A stretch of DNA of 64,000 nt from Riptortus pedestris (taxonomy: Eukaryota; Arthropoda; Insecta; Hemiptera; Alydidae): assembly GCA_019009955.1 (NCBI GenBank), contig CM032233.1:99462501-99526500 (forward strand), given 5' to 3'. The position numbers were made by a program, and so were the translations under genes. Below the pieces are notes generated by a model that was not told the DNA's origin, did not search any database, and saw nothing but the letters and a program-made list of their open reading frames with translations. Of the stretch, positions 38,250-49,686 are shown piece after piece. Numbering within the stretch: the first letter of the stretch is position 1; every line of letters begins with the position of its first letter.

Positions 38250-39690
38250 GTAACCTCTGTCTGTACATTGATTTTTTTCGCGAAATTTCACGATAACTTT
38301 TCGTTTCACATGTCATAGACACCATAACTGCATTTTGTTTCTTTCGTGTATGTTTGTTTGTTTGTTACCTTTTCACGCATAAACGGCTGAACCGAATTTT
38401 ATGAAACTTGGTATGTATATTACTACTAACCCAACTTGGACTTTAGGCTATGTTAATATTCTCTGAGACGAATAGGAGTGGGGGTTATAAGGGAGGCCTG
38501 AAATTAAAAATAGTGATATTTCGTTTCCTATTGGAGTTTTGGCAAATATGCACATAACAAAAGTTGTTTATTTTGTTATTTAGAGAAACGTTTGTCATAT
38601 ACACTTTTGTCGTATACCTAATTATAAAAGCGTTATACGATAAAAAGTGATAGCAGAAGTCAACAATTTTATTTGGCACAAAAGACTCAACCGAACTAAA
38701 CCAAACTCGGTATGTGAATTAGCACTAACGTCTTCCTTATTATAAGCCATTCTAACATTTCTAGGGACGGGCAGGAGTGGGGGTTATAAGGGAGGCCTGA
38801 AATTAAAAATAGTGATATTTCGTTTCCTATTGGGGTTTTGGCAAATATGCACATAACAAAAGTTGTTTATTTTGCTATTTAGAGAAACTTTTGTTATATA
38901 CACTTTTGTCGTATACCTAATTATAAAAGCGTTATACGATAAAAAGTGATAGCAGAAGTCAACAATTTTATTTGGCACAAAAGACTCAACCGAACTAAAC
39001 CAAACTCGGTAGGTGAATTAGCACTAACGTCTTCCTTATAATAAGCCATTCTAACATTTCTAGGGACGGGCAGGAGTGGGGGTTATAAGGGAGGCCTGAA
39101 ATTAAAAATAGTGATATTTCGTTTCCTATTGGGGTTTTGGCAAATATGCACATAACAAAAGTTGTTTATTTTGCTATTTAGAGAAACTTTTGTCGTATAC
39201 ACTTTTGTCGTATACCTAATTATAAAGGCGTTATACGCCAAAAAGTGATAGCAGAAGTCAACAATTTTATTTGGCACAAAAGACTCAACCGAACTAAACC
39301 AAACTCGGTATGTGAATTAGCACTTATTAGCTGTACATAACAAAAGTTGTTTATTTTATTATTTAGTGATATTTGCTCAACAATTCTTTGGAACTACAAG
39401 GTACTTCACCGGGAAAAACTAATTCAAATGTATGTTAATATTTTGTGCTTAATAATTCAAATCTATGCATAATGCACAGGAAACAGGAAATATGACAAAA
39501 TGGAGAACAGGGAAGTCTTACATAAAAAAATAATTTTATTATTAAAAAATCCACAGAAACGACGGGTTTTTAAACTAAACACTGGGACGGGTAAATTTCA
39601 AAATATTGTGCAAAGTAAAGCCTTGCCAAAAAAATACCATCACCATTCAGCCTCAAATGAATTCCCGAGCGAAGCCGGGTATCTGAGCTA

Positions 39691-39691
<1 letters not shown>
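38244..39691 (-). mobile_element. Family B repeat, copy B2 (inverted) with three 299-bp monomers
   Basis: Same ends as B1 (plus strand: AAAATTGTAACCTCTGTCTG to AAGCCGGGTATCTGAGCTAG). Three consecutive monomers are spaced exactly 299 bases (landmarks 38,485, 38,784, 39,083) and almost identical. Each monomer contains ATAACAAAAGTT and, after 21 bases, an exact or near-exact reverse complement. Confidence 0.85.

Positions 39692-39747
<56 letters not shown>
39692..39747. repeat. (TA)n microsatellite
   Basis: About 56 bases of TA between B2 and the second copy of the 0.74-kb repeat. Confidence 0.95.
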
Positions 39748-39751
<4 letters not shown>

Positions 39752-40487
39752 GATAATTAGGTATTTCTAAATTCTACACGGTTAAAATAAACCATGTTTA
39801 AATAAATATATTTTTAATTCAAATAAAGGGTTAGGTTAGAACCGCCAGTATAAATGTCATACCTGTCGGTGGAGACCATCGCCACTGGCTGATGATCGAT
39901 TACAGCTGGCATTGTGCTATCGATGCGATGGCACCATCTTCAAGTCCATCAAAAATGACAACAAAATATATTGTTCAATAAATATTATTAAAGCCAACAT
40001 TTGTTGGAGTCAATATTTTTTTTATTTAACAAATATAGATAGTCAACATATTCTAAATAAATCATTCTGTAAGAATTACTTTTTGTTTAAATTAGGTGAT
40101 TCCAATGAATCCATCTTTTAAATAAATGATAGAAGTGGTAGGCGGATTAAATCTTGTAGTTCACAGCTTTCTGTAATAGTAAATTTCTGTCATTGGCTCC
40201 ATTCTAAGTCCCTTGGGTACTTCTATTCAGACACTTGGATACTTTTATAAAGAATGGCCATTTCTTCCCTGGATGGGTCTGTATAAAAATTAAGTTTTCT
40301 GTTTCTTTGTATTTATATCCTCACTTGAGAATGAATAATTTATGATTATTTATAATTTTTTTATAATTAACTATTCCTGTGACTTCTCTGGAAGACTATA
40401 TTAAAATTAAGATTTAAAAAATAAACAATTGTTTTTTTCAAACCAAATAATATATATGAGTGTATAATAGATTGTTGAGCGGACTAA
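39752..40487. repeat. 0.74-kb dispersed repeat, copy 2
   Basis: Near-identical to 29,490-30,237, with the same break point (GAGCGGACT). Here it abuts a TA tract on the left and the presumed gypsy LTR on the right, so its neighbours differ completely from copy 1. Confidence 0.8.
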
Positions 40488-40864
40488 ATAAAGCTAACAA
40501 AACTCAAATGTAATAAGTCCAATATAATTTATACAAAAAAAAAAACAACAAAAATTTACACTGCCAAAGAATAAAGAATGAACAACATAAAATAATAAGT
40601 CTTTGGATAATTGATAAATAACGAATTGAAGCAGAGGTCGCACAAAAAGAACAGAGCACTAATAGATACAACTGCGAGATTAAGCGGTTAGTTTTACACA
40701 CTAACTGACAGGTTATTATGAGGTTGCTCGCAGTGTAGCCACTTTAAAATTAGATTAATTGTTTTAGGCTAAATAGTTTCTGGCAACACTGCCACTGAGA
40801 CAACGCGACAGCTAGTAGGGGTTAGGTTAAAGGTTGTTATACAGCAGGCCAAGCTGCTACGTCA
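40488..40864 (-). repeat. Putative 3' LTR of the gypsy element
   Basis: Lies directly after the pol 3' end on the minus strand, beyond a purine-rich GGGGGAGG that would serve as polypurine tract. The minus strand starts TGACGTAGCAGC. No second LTR remains for comparison, so length and boundaries are inferred. Confidence 0.45.
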
Positions 40865-41959
40865 CCTCCCCCAATGACAGAGTCATGGAAGTGGGCAGGA
40901 AGTCTAATGGGTCTTCCTCGACGAGTCCGGTGAGGTTGTTCCGCTTGTGTGGCTGTGTCATTGGCTGAAGACTGGTTGGAAGGGTGCAGTGATGTCTGAG
41001 GACTCGCAGAGGTCTGATGTGCGGTGGGGTTGGATGAGGTTTGTTGCGATGAATCCTGGATGATGTAGGCTGGCTTCAGACGGTCGAGTGAGACGGTTCT
41101 TGGTCCCGTAGGAAGTTGGATCTTGAATGTCTTCGGCTGTCGGTCGAGTAAAAGATGAGGCTCTGTGTATGGTCCTTCATGTGGTCCCTCAACCTCCGCA
41201 GGAACTCCTCGGGGTCCTCAGGTCGTAGGTGGCTTGCGAGCAACTCACCAGGCAACCGTAGGGGCTGCCCGAATACCAGTTCTGTTGCATTACTGGTGTT
41301 ATCATCGCGCACTGCTGCTCTTAGACGAAGAAGTACTGTGGGCAGCAGGTCAGTCCATCTCGATGAGCCGATGAAGTGATCTGTGAGAGCTGCTTTGAGT
41401 GTCCTGTGCCACCGTTCAATACAACCCCTTTACTTTGTGGATGGTAAGGAGTTGTCCAAGTACGTTTGATCCCAAGAATGTGTGTGAGCTTGCAGAATAT
41501 TTGGCTCTCGAACTGCCGCCCTTGGTCCGTTGTTATTTTAGTTGGGACGCCATAGTGACAGATCCAAGTCCTGTGCAGGGCTCTGGATATCGTGTCGGCA
41601 CTGATGTCTTTGATTGGCTCTGCTTCGGGCCACCGGATAAACCTATCTGTCATAGTAAGGCAATAACGTTTGCCGTCCGATGTTGGAAGTGGTCCAATAT
41701 TGTCTATGTGGACGTGCTCGAAGTGAGCACTTGTGGCAAAGGTTCCCGGAGGCGTGACAGTGTGGCGATGTACCTTACTCCGCTGACAAGCGACACAAGC
41801 ACGTGCCCAGGTGGCAATGTCACCAACATTCATGTTTGGCCAGAAGAATTGTTAAACAATGAGTCTCCTTGACCCACGTATACCCGGGTGGCTGAGGTTG
41901 TGGATATGAGTAAAAATCGATTGTCTCAATGATGCAGGCAGGTACGGACGCATTCGTGA
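40865..41959 (-). pseudogene. Ty3/gypsy pol 3' end: integrase and tail, broken
   Basis: Minus strand, in order: HNLSHPGIRGSRRL (zinc-binding HH) and CVACQ (CC), then HVHIDNIGPLP (first Asp), TKITTDQGRQFES (second Asp) and YHPQSKGVV. A frame change at about 41,425 falls just before the expected catalytic Glu. Further on are TELVFGQPLRLPGE, EGPYTEPHLLLDRQPKTFKI (GPY/F-type module) and VSLDRLKPAY, ending near RRGRPIRLPAHFHDS. RT and RNase H are absent: the 5' part is lost at the junction with the copia LTR. GC content is higher than in its neighbours. Confidence 0.85.
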
Positions 41960-41963
41960 AGTG

Positions 41964-42033
41964 CCTGTCTACAAAGAGGTACAAGTCTTACAAAGAGAAC
42001 TTAAATATAAATGTACAATATACCTACTTAACA
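41964..42033 (-). repeat. Copia-1 3' LTR, truncated to 70 bp
   Basis: From CCTGTCTACAAAGAGGTACA to CCTACTTAACA it matches the end of the other LTR (46,457-46,526) with one substitution. The outer 149 bases are missing. On the minus strand the LTR start TGTTAAGTAGG is preceded by the purine-rich AAGGAGGCG, a good polypurine tract. Confidence 0.85.
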
Positions 42034-42108
42034 CGCCTCCTTACATTTATATTTAACAACAAAACATAATTAATTAATTAAACATAAAATAAAATACAAT
42101 AAAAGAAC

Positions 42109-42624
42109 TTACATTTCCAAAGACAACATTTCTCTAAATTTCATAAACTTATTACTCCCAAGAGACTTGGTGAAAATGTCAGCAACATTATCATCAGAAT
42201 TTATCTTACAAATATCAATAATACCATTTTTAACATTTTCATGAATAAAATGATAGTGCACCTCGATATGTTTGGAATTCTTAGTGAACTTTCCATATTT
42301 AGCTATAACCAAAACTCCAGAATTATCCTCATAGACTTTAATAGGCACACAAATATTAATAAAAACATCATTCAAAATATTAAGCATTAAATTTAAATCA
42401 GTAACAGCTTCAGACAAAGCAATATATTCAGCATAAGTAGATGCTTTAGTAACACTATTCTGCTTTTTTGATTTCCAATAAACTACATTTCCAAAGAACC
42501 TAACAACAAATCCTGAAGTAGACTTTCTGTCTGTGATATCACCTGCCCAATCAGCATCTACATAACAATCCAAAACATCAGCCTTAATATTTGGGTAATA
42601 CTTCAATTTCAGGTCTCTAGTAAA
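42109..42624 (-). pseudogene. pol: Copia-1 RNase H
   Basis: LDCYVDADWAGDITDRKSTS, VTKASTYAEYIALSEAV, YEDNSGVLVIAKYGKFTKN and SKHIEVHYHFIHENVKNG are the ordered copia RNase H blocks, with the D..E..D acids present. It ends MLSLEM at 42,109, 75 bases before the LTR. RNase H removes the RNA strand during reverse transcription. Confidence 0.92.
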
Positions 42625-42850
42625 ATTATTATTATTATTATTATTTATTAACGTCCACTTTTTGCAACTGAGGCTAATTGGGACGGGTTATCTAGAGGTT
42701 ACCACCCTTTTCTAGCCAGGGTGGGATTTTAGGACGTTATTTAATGAATTTCGTCACTAAATAATTTCCCTTGCCCAGGCAAGAATCGAACTCGCCACTC
42801 TAGGTTTACCATGTGAGATAAAGGTCAACGCTTTAACTCGCATGGCTAAC
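42625..42850 (-). mobile_element. tRNA-derived SINE inside Copia-1 RT/RNase H
   Basis: The minus strand begins GGTTAGCCATGCGAGTTAAA (box A region) with GCGAGTTCGATTCTTGCC (box B, tRNA T-loop type) about 60 bases on. A tRNA-unrelated body and an (ATT/TAA)n tail at 42,629-42,652 follow. A second copy flanks the element at 56.4/58.8 kb. It separates ..LRILKYL from ..DLKLKYYPNIK of the copia frame. Confidence 0.88.
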
Positions 42851-43960
42851 CAAATATTTTAAAATTCTCAGAGCATATTTAAAATGGGTATCGTCGTAAC
42901 AGTTTTGGAATCTACTCAAATAATTTACACAAAAAGATATGTCAGGTCTTGTACCAGAACAAATATATAACAGAGCACCTATTAGATTTCTATATTTAAC
43001 ATTTTCATTTACACTTGTAGGCTCTAATTTAAGATTAACTTCCATAGGTGTTTTAAACATTTTAGAATTTTCAATCTTATAAAGTTTAGCAAAAGATTCA
43101 ATGTAAGTTTTCTGACTCAAGGATAAACAGTTGAAGCTTTCATAATCAATGTCAATTCCAATGTAATTTTTAACATTTCCCATATCTTTCATTTTAAACT
43201 TGAATGACAATTTATTTTTTATTTTATTAATAACATCCTTATCTTTTGAGCAAATTAAAAGGTCATCTACAAATAATAAAATATAAACAGGTAAACTATT
43301 TTCAATCTTTACATACAAACAATAGTCATATTTACATCTACGAAAACCAAGAGTTTCTATAAAATTATTAAAACACTCATACCAAGATCGAGGACTTTCA
43401 TTTAGACCATAAAGGGCCTTTTTTAATTTATATACCTTATCTGAACCATCCTGATAACCGAAAGGTTGTTTAACATAAACTTCAGATAAGATTTTACCAT
43501 TTAAGAAGGCTGTACATACATCCATCTGATCTATATACGGGTACAAACTATTTTGGCAACAATAAGATAATAATTTTAAGGTTTGCATTCTTGCCACTGG
43601 GGAATATGTATCTACATTTTCAACATTTTGCTGGAAACCTTTCACTACAAATCTTGCTTTATAATCATCACTACACTTCTTTCTGAACACCCACTTAACA
43701 TCTAACACTTTCTTTTCTTGAGGTCGATCAAATAGCAACCATGTGTCGTTTTCAGCAAGGCTGCTCATTTCCTTGTCCATCGCCACGTTCCACATTTCAG
43801 CATCTTCAGAGTTCATCGCCTCCTCAAAGGTACTTGGTGTCAAAGCATTGCAAAAATTAGCAGATTTGCAATAATATCCAAACTCTTCATCAAAGCGGTT
43901 TGGAGGTTTAATTATTCTTTTAGATCGTGTGATTGTCTTTTGCGTCTTCTTCATTTTCAC
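42833..43960 (-). pseudogene. pol: Copia-1 reverse transcriptase
   Basis: Contains MSSLAENDTWLLFDRPQ, KWVFRKKCSDDYKARFVVKG, YSPVARMQTLKLL, VCTAFLNGKI, KLKKALYGLNESPRSWYECF and the catalytic LLFVDDLLI. All are copia RT landmarks, with the active-site aspartates present. It ends LRILKYL at the SINE insertion. The first codons overlap the integrase frame because of the frame change, so the ATG at 43,960 is not a genuine start. Confidence 0.92.
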
Positions 43961-45293
43961 AGTTTAACTCATGTTGTAATTCGTTTTCATTCGGCACATT
44001 CTTGTTTTCTTCTGGCTCTCTGGCATTGTCTTTATTTTGTTCATCCTTGTTTTCTTCATCTTTCATACCAACAATTTTGACATCTTCTTCAATAATATCA
44101 ACATGCCTAGCGATGATCACTCGATTGTTTATCAAAACTCTGTATCCAACTTCTTTATATCCAAGTAATATTCCTAATTCAGCTTTCTTTTCCCATTTAG
44201 ACTTTCTATTTTCTTCAGGAATTCTGACATAGACTTTACTTCCGTACATTCTTAGGTTGTTCGCTGAAGGCTTCCTTTTGAAGAATATTTCATATGGTGT
44301 CTTTTTCTCATAAGTATTAGTCAAAGTCCTATTCTTTAAGTAAGCAGCAGCTTTGGTTGCTCCGGGCCAAAAACTTCTATTGACTTTCGCCTCGGTCAAT
44401 AAACACCTTGCCATGTCCATCAGGGACCGATTATACCTTTCTGCAGTTCCATTTAATTGATGAACATAAGGAGGGCATGGTTTTATAATAATCCCTTTTT
44501 CTCTTGCAAATTGATAGATACTATTATTTATGAATTCTTTTCCGTTATCACATCTCAATTCTTTTATCATTTTTCCAGTCAAGTTTTGAATTTCATTTAC
44601 AAACTGCACGAAACATTCATATACATCAACTTTGGACTTTATACAGAAAACTTTAACTAATTTGCTATAGTCATCAATAAAGGTTAAAAAATATTTCTCA
44701 CCACTAAAACCAGGAGTTGAGTGAGGCCCATTCAAATCGGTGTGGACTATTTCTAGTATTTCCTCTGCTCTTCTTCTATTATTATTAAACGGTAGATTGT
44801 GCATTTTATTTTCTATGCAAATAGCACACTTCATAAAAATAGGTTCTATTTCTTCAGGTAAACCGTCAAGGATTTCATTTCGACACATTATATCTAACTG
44901 TTTAAAATTAATATGCCCAAGGGTTCGATGAAGTTTTTCCTTTAACGTTATTGTCTCTTGACTATTATTGATAACATTTACACTTATCTGAGCCTTTGCA
45001 ATTTTAGTAGAAACTTTATATAGTCTATCTTCTTTCTTGGCAACAGCAACTAGTCTTCTATTTGAATCACAAATTTTAGCCATGTATCCTCTAGAAATAA
45101 TAGAATGACTGTCCGTAATCTTTGAATAACTTAGTAAATTTGCTTTCATTTCCTTTACATAAAAAACATTTTTTAAAGTGACTATTGAATTACTTCCATA
45201 AACGGGAAATAAAAGAGTAATATTACCAACTTTTGAAGCTTCTAAAATTCTTCCATCTCCAATTTTGACTTTAATTGGGTCCTTAAGGGTAAT
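43920..45293 (-). pseudogene. pol: Copia-1 protease end and integrase
   Basis: The frame continues from the nonsense codon (VKIGDGRILEASKVGNI). HRTLGH..H and CAIC form the GAG-pre-integrase zinc site. The integrase core has IVHTDLNGPH (D), LRCDNGKEF (D) and HQLNGTAERYNRS (E), so the DDE triad is complete. RPSANNLRMYGSKVYVRIPE is the usual copia integrase C-terminal stretch. An acidic, Asn/Glu-rich linker follows and the frame shifts by one near 43,960 into RT. Confidence 0.9.
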
Positions 45294-46242
45294 TCACCGA
45301 TCAAAATATTCATCAGTAGTAATAATATGGTCGGTACATCCACTGTCTAGAAGCCAATCAATTTGACCACCAATTGCTGAAGTATTTGCACAATAAGAGG
45401 AGCTATTATTAGTAATAGTAGTATAAAAACTGCTTCCTGACCTATCTGCAGGCTTATTATGAACATTTCCAGTTCCTCGAAAATGATTAGCACCACGACC
45501 ACGGTAGTTTGAAAAGCTACGATAATTAAAGTTATTTCGTCCACGACTAGCACCAGACCAACAATTCTTTATCAAATGTCCAGGCTTCCCACACTGAAAA
45601 CAGACTTTGGATCTATTTTGAGTTTTGCTTGATTCTGCCTTAAAAACATTAGACTTGTCATTCGACATTTCCTTACTGCGACTTATTTCTTCAATTGACT
45701 TTAGCTTAATCTTGCTCTTCAAATAATCCACTGTTCTCTCTTTCTCTGGTAGAACATCTATCAAATCTCCAATATGACTGTAATTTGATGGTAAAGCTTT
45801 AAGCATATAATTTAACTTTTCTGTTTCACTTACAGTTGCCCCTGCTTGCTTTAATTCATTAACAGATTTCTCAAATTCATCAAAAAATAATGATACATCA
45901 GAGAAGTTTTTTAATTTTATGTTTTCCAGATTGTTTCTACATATAATTTGCAGAGCAGTAGACTTTTTTTGATGCATTTCATCAAATTTGGCAATAATTT
46001 TAAAAGCTGAGTCTAATCCACTTACATATTCAAGTTGTTTATTAGTAATAACACTGTAGATAAGGTTAGTCGCCATTAAGTCCTTTTCTTCCCATTCCGA
46101 TGCTTTAGTCCTCCTTTTCTCTTTCGACCACTTCTTTACACTTCTTATATAGCAAAAATTTTAAAATCCTTATTTTCCAATTAGAATAGTCTTGTCCAAC
46201 AAACACTGGTACAAACATTTCACAACTTTTGATAAGCGACAT
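45294..46242 (-). pseudogene. gag: Copia-1 gag and start of protease
   Basis: Likely start ATG at 46,242 (MSLIKSCEMF..DYSNWKIRI, the copia gag N-terminal W motif). A frame change near 46,110 leads to the 260-codon frame 46,076-45,294. Zinc knuckle CFQCGKPGHLIKNC is an intact CX2CX4HX4C, which packages element RNA. The frame ends with WLLDSGCTDHI, the protease active site D-S-G, and stops at TGA 45,296-45,294. The downstream pol frame is in the same phase, so this is a nonsense codon inside one gag-pol frame. Confidence 0.88.
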
Positions 46243-46298
46243 TTTATAACAAACGCTGTATAACCCGATTAATTAAACAAACACTGTAAAACCACTGA

Positions 46299-46307
46299 CT
46301 GCTACCA
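46299..46307 (-). promoter_or_regulatory. Copia-1 primer-binding site (initiator tRNA-Met 3' end)
   Basis: The minus strand reads TGGTAGCAG directly after the LTR, complementary to the CUGCUACCA 3' end of initiator tRNA-Met. Match length nine bases. Confidence 0.8.
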
Positions 46308-46526
46308 TGTTAAGGTGAAAGGAGAATATTCTGATACTTCGATTAATTATAATTATCAACTAGAGATTCTTAACACGTGGCCGAACTCACAGACATACAG
46401 CGACTCACTACTTTACAGCATCCTGTCGACAACTCACTACTCTGTACTACATACATCCTGTCTACAAAGAGGTACAAGTCTTACAAAGAGAACTTAAATA
46501 TAAATGAACAATATACCTACTTAACA
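46308..46526 (-). repeat. Copia-1 5' LTR, complete (219 bp)
   Basis: Plus strand from TGTTAAGG to CTTAACA, so the ends are inverted repeats (TGTTAAG/CTTAACA) with the standard TG..CA. It shares its last 70 bases with the truncated LTR at 41,964-42,033. Confidence 0.88.
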
Positions 46527-47135
46527 ATTACTCAAATATTAAAGTTTTAATTTCTCCTACGTAATTTCTTTAATGAGCGATGATAACGGTCTATTTGAGG
46601 TAAGTATAAAAGAAAATGTATGGCGGTGTTTTTGAGCACATAAGAAATTGGAATGACATGTTTAAAATAGTTTGTAAAAAAGGCTGTCTCACTCCGACTA
46701 ACGAATGACAAAGCACGCCCGATCTCCGGCATACCACCTTCAATTTCACTCACGTATGGTCTCCAATGTTAATCTAGTGATGTTTGGCTTTTATGTTTTG
46801 GTCATTTTGAACAAGAATCAAAAATCAATTTAATAAAAACTTATGAAATAGTACAAAATAAGTAAAAGCTAATAACACAGTACTAAAATTAACTATAAAA
46901 ACTTTGAATCCCTTTATACAAGTTCTGCACAAACTAAATTTGTCTGCGTGCTGCTCAACAGTTTTTATAGCTGTCTGTGGTGATACGCTTAAAAAGGACA
47001 ATCGAAGCATGTCTTCTAATTAATGCCTATCGGTCCTGCATAGGACTAACACACACAATTTAGTTTATATAGGGAGAATACAAAATTTGAAATATCTCTG
47101 TTATTGTGCAATGAATCGAACAATTTCCATCTATT
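46527..47135. other. No gene recognised
   Basis: The flank of Copia-1. Both open frames here (46,547-46,753 and 46,825-47,010, minus) lack any family pattern. Confidence 0.45.
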
Positions 47136-47142
47136 TTAGGAG

Positions 47143-47256
47143 TTTTCCTATAGGGGAAATCATCTATTGATGTTGTACTCATGGCGCTATTTTCAAAAAC
47201 ATTCCACAAAAGTCCATCTATACTACCTAAGTATAGATCAAATCTTGAAGTGAGTT

Positions 47257-47262
<6 letters not shown>
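47143..47262 (+). repeat. Family A left half, diverged
   Basis: GTTTTCCTATAGGGGAAATC (the palindrome, decayed), GTTGTACTCATGGCGC, AAAAGTCCATCTATACTACC and GTGAGTTCAAAT, then (CT)n and (TA)n. As at 35.85 kb, a family-A left half runs into a microsatellite and then family B. Confidence 0.7.

Positions 47263-47338
<76 letters not shown>
47263..47338. repeat. (CT)n(TA)n microsatellite
   Basis: About 28 bases of CT followed by about 47 of TA, between the family-A half and family-B copy B3. Confidence 0.95.
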
Positions 47339-47339
<1 letters not shown>

Positions 47340-48315
47340 TAGCTCAGATACCCGGCTTCGCTCGGGAATTAATTTGAGCCTGAATGGTGATGGCATTTTT
47401 TTGGCAAGGCTTTACTTTGCATAATATTTTGACATTTACCCGTCCCCGTGTTTAGGGTTAATACCCGTCGTTTCTGTGGATTTGTTAATAATAAAATTAT
47501 TTTTTTATGTAAGTCTTCACTGTCCTCCATATTGTCATAATTCCAGTTTCCTGTGCATTATGCATAGATTTGAATTATTAAGGACAAAATATTAACATAC
47601 TTTTGAATTATTTTTTCCCAGTGAGGTACCTGATAGTTCATATTAAAAAGAATTGTTGAGAAAATTTCTCTAAATAACAAAATAAACAACTTTTGGCATG
47701 TGCTTATTTGCAGAAAACCCAATAGAAAACGAAATACCGCTTTTATTTCAGACCTCCCTTACAACCCCCACTCCTGCCCGTCCCTAGAAATGTTGGTATG
47801 GCTTGTTATAATGAAGGCATTAGTCCTAATACACGTACCGAGTTTTATTTAGTTCGGTTGATTCTTTTGTGCCAAATAAAATTATGGACTCCCGCTATAG
47901 TTTTTAGCGTATAACTCATTTATACTTCTGTATACGTCAAAAGTGCATATAACAAAAGTTACTCTAAATTACAAAATAAACAACTTTTGTCATTGCTTTT
48001 TTGCTGAAAAAACAATAGGAAACGAAATATCGCTATTTTTAATTTCAGGTCTCCCTTATAACCCCCACTCCTGTTCGTCTTAGAGAATATTAATATAGCC
48101 TAAAGTCTAAGTTGGGCTAGTAGTAATATACATACCAAGTTTCATAAAATTCGGTTCAGCCGTTTATGCGTGAAAAGGTAACAAACAAACAAATAAACAA
48201 ACAAACAGACACCAAAGAAACAAAATGCAGTTATGGTGTCTATGACATGTGAAACGAAAAGTTATCGTGAAATTTCGCGAAAAAAATCAATGTACAGACA
48301 GAGGTTACAATTTTA
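47339..48315 (+). mobile_element. Family B repeat, copy B3
   Basis: CTAGCTCAGATACCCGGCTT to GAGGTTACAATTTTA. A short version with about two monomers (GGTATGGCTTGTTATAATGA; AACCCCCACTCCTG). It has the (CAAA)n stretch and the closing ACATGTGAAACGAAAAGTTA block of the family. Confidence 0.85.
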
Positions 48316-48326
48316 TATATATATAG

Positions 48327-48377
<51 letters not shown>
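48316..48377. repeat. (TA)n microsatellite
   Basis: Imperfect TA tract of about 60 bases between B3 and B4. Confidence 0.95.
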
Positions 48378-48378
<1 letters not shown>

Positions 48379-49684
48379 TAGCTAAGATACCCGGCTTCGC
48401 CCGGGAATTCATTTGAGGCTGAATGAAGATGGTTTTTTTTTTTGGCAAGGCATTACTTTCCACAATATTTTGACATTTCGCGTCACATTGTTTAGGGTTT
48501 CTACCCGTTGTTGCTATGGATTTCAAACCATGTATGAATAAATGTTCATTTCCCTTGATGCGGTACAAAGCCCATTGGTGACAGCTGTTTTAGGATACAA
48601 TTTTAACATGGATTATAATTAATTTATCCAGGTGAGGTACCTGGTAGTTAATATTGGAATGAATTGTTGACCATATCAAATTTCTACGCACATTACTTGC
48701 TTCATACCTTATTATACAAAAAAATAATAAAAAAAATTATAAAACAAAAGTTACACTAAATAACAAAGTAAACAACTTTTGTTATGTGCACGTTTGTCGA
48801 AATACAAATAGAAAATGAAATATCGCGACTTTTTATTTCAGGCCTCCCTTATAACCGCACTCCCGTTCCAACCTAAAAATGTTAATATCGCTTATAATCA
48901 TGGAAGAATTAATGCTAATTGACATTCCTAGTTTTGTTAAGTTCGGTTCAATCGTTAGTGACCAATAAAATAGATGGCTCCCGTTTTGTTTATAGTGTAT
49001 ATCTCGTTTATACTGTGTTATAAGAAAAAAGTGAATATTGCAAAACTTACTTCAAATAAAAAAATAAACTAATTTTGTCATGTGCATATTTGCAGAAAAA
49101 CGAATAGAACACAAAATACCGCTATTTTGAAATTCAGGCCTCCCTTACAACCCCCACTCCTGCCCGTCCCTAGAAATGTTGGTATGGCTTATTATAATGA
49201 AGGCGTTAGTGCATTAGTATTAACACATACTCAGTTTTATTTAGTTCGGGTGAGTCTTTTGTGCCAAATAAAATTGGTCACTTTCGCTATATGTTTTAGC
49301 ATATATCTCGTTTATAATTCGGTATACGAAAAAAGTGTATATAACAAAAGTTACTCTAAATAACAAAATAAACGACTTTTGTTACGTTTATATTTGCCGA
49401 AAAACTAATAGGAAATGAAATATCGTTATTTTTAATTTCAGGCCTCCTTTATAACCCCCACTCCTGTTCGGCTCAGAGAATATTAACATAGCCTAAAGTC
49501 TAATTTGGGTTAGTAGTAATATACATATCAAGTTTCATAAAATTCAGTTCAGCCGTTATGCGTGAAAAGGTAACAAACAAACAGACACGAAAGAAACAAA
49601 ATGCAGTTATGGTGTCTATGACATGTGAAACGAAAAGTTATCCCGAAATTTCTTGAAAAAAATCAATGTACAGACAGAGGTTAC

Positions 49685-49686
<2 letters not shown>
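48378..49686 (+). mobile_element. Family B repeat, copy B4
   Basis: CTAGCTAAGATACCCGGCTT to GAGGTTACAATTATA, 1.31 kb, about three monomers. Its left part includes GTACCTGGTAGTTAATATTG, also present in the fragment at 63.46 kb. Confidence 0.83.

Larger units (their letters stand above)
42034..46307 (-). mobile_element. Copia-1: Ty1/copia retrotransposon, internal region
   Basis: Minus-strand order PBS, gag, protease, integrase, RT, RNase H is the copia order. The coding region reads continuously except for a frame change near the gag N-terminus, one in-frame TGA at 45,296-45,294, one frame change near 43,960 and a SINE at 42,625-42,850. Few lesions suggest a fairly recent insertion. Confidence 0.93.

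Noticed and set aside
41155..41872. Plus-strand frames of 69-157 codons opposite the gypsy integrase
   Set aside because: Antisense shadows of a recognisable integrase on the minus strand.
42760..42850. Functional tRNA gene at the SINE head
   Set aside because: Box A and box B are recognisable but the cloverleaf cannot be completed and the unit recurs with the same non-tRNA body.
43933..44931. Plus-strand frames opposite the copia integrase
   Set aside because: Shadows of the minus-strand gag-pol frame.
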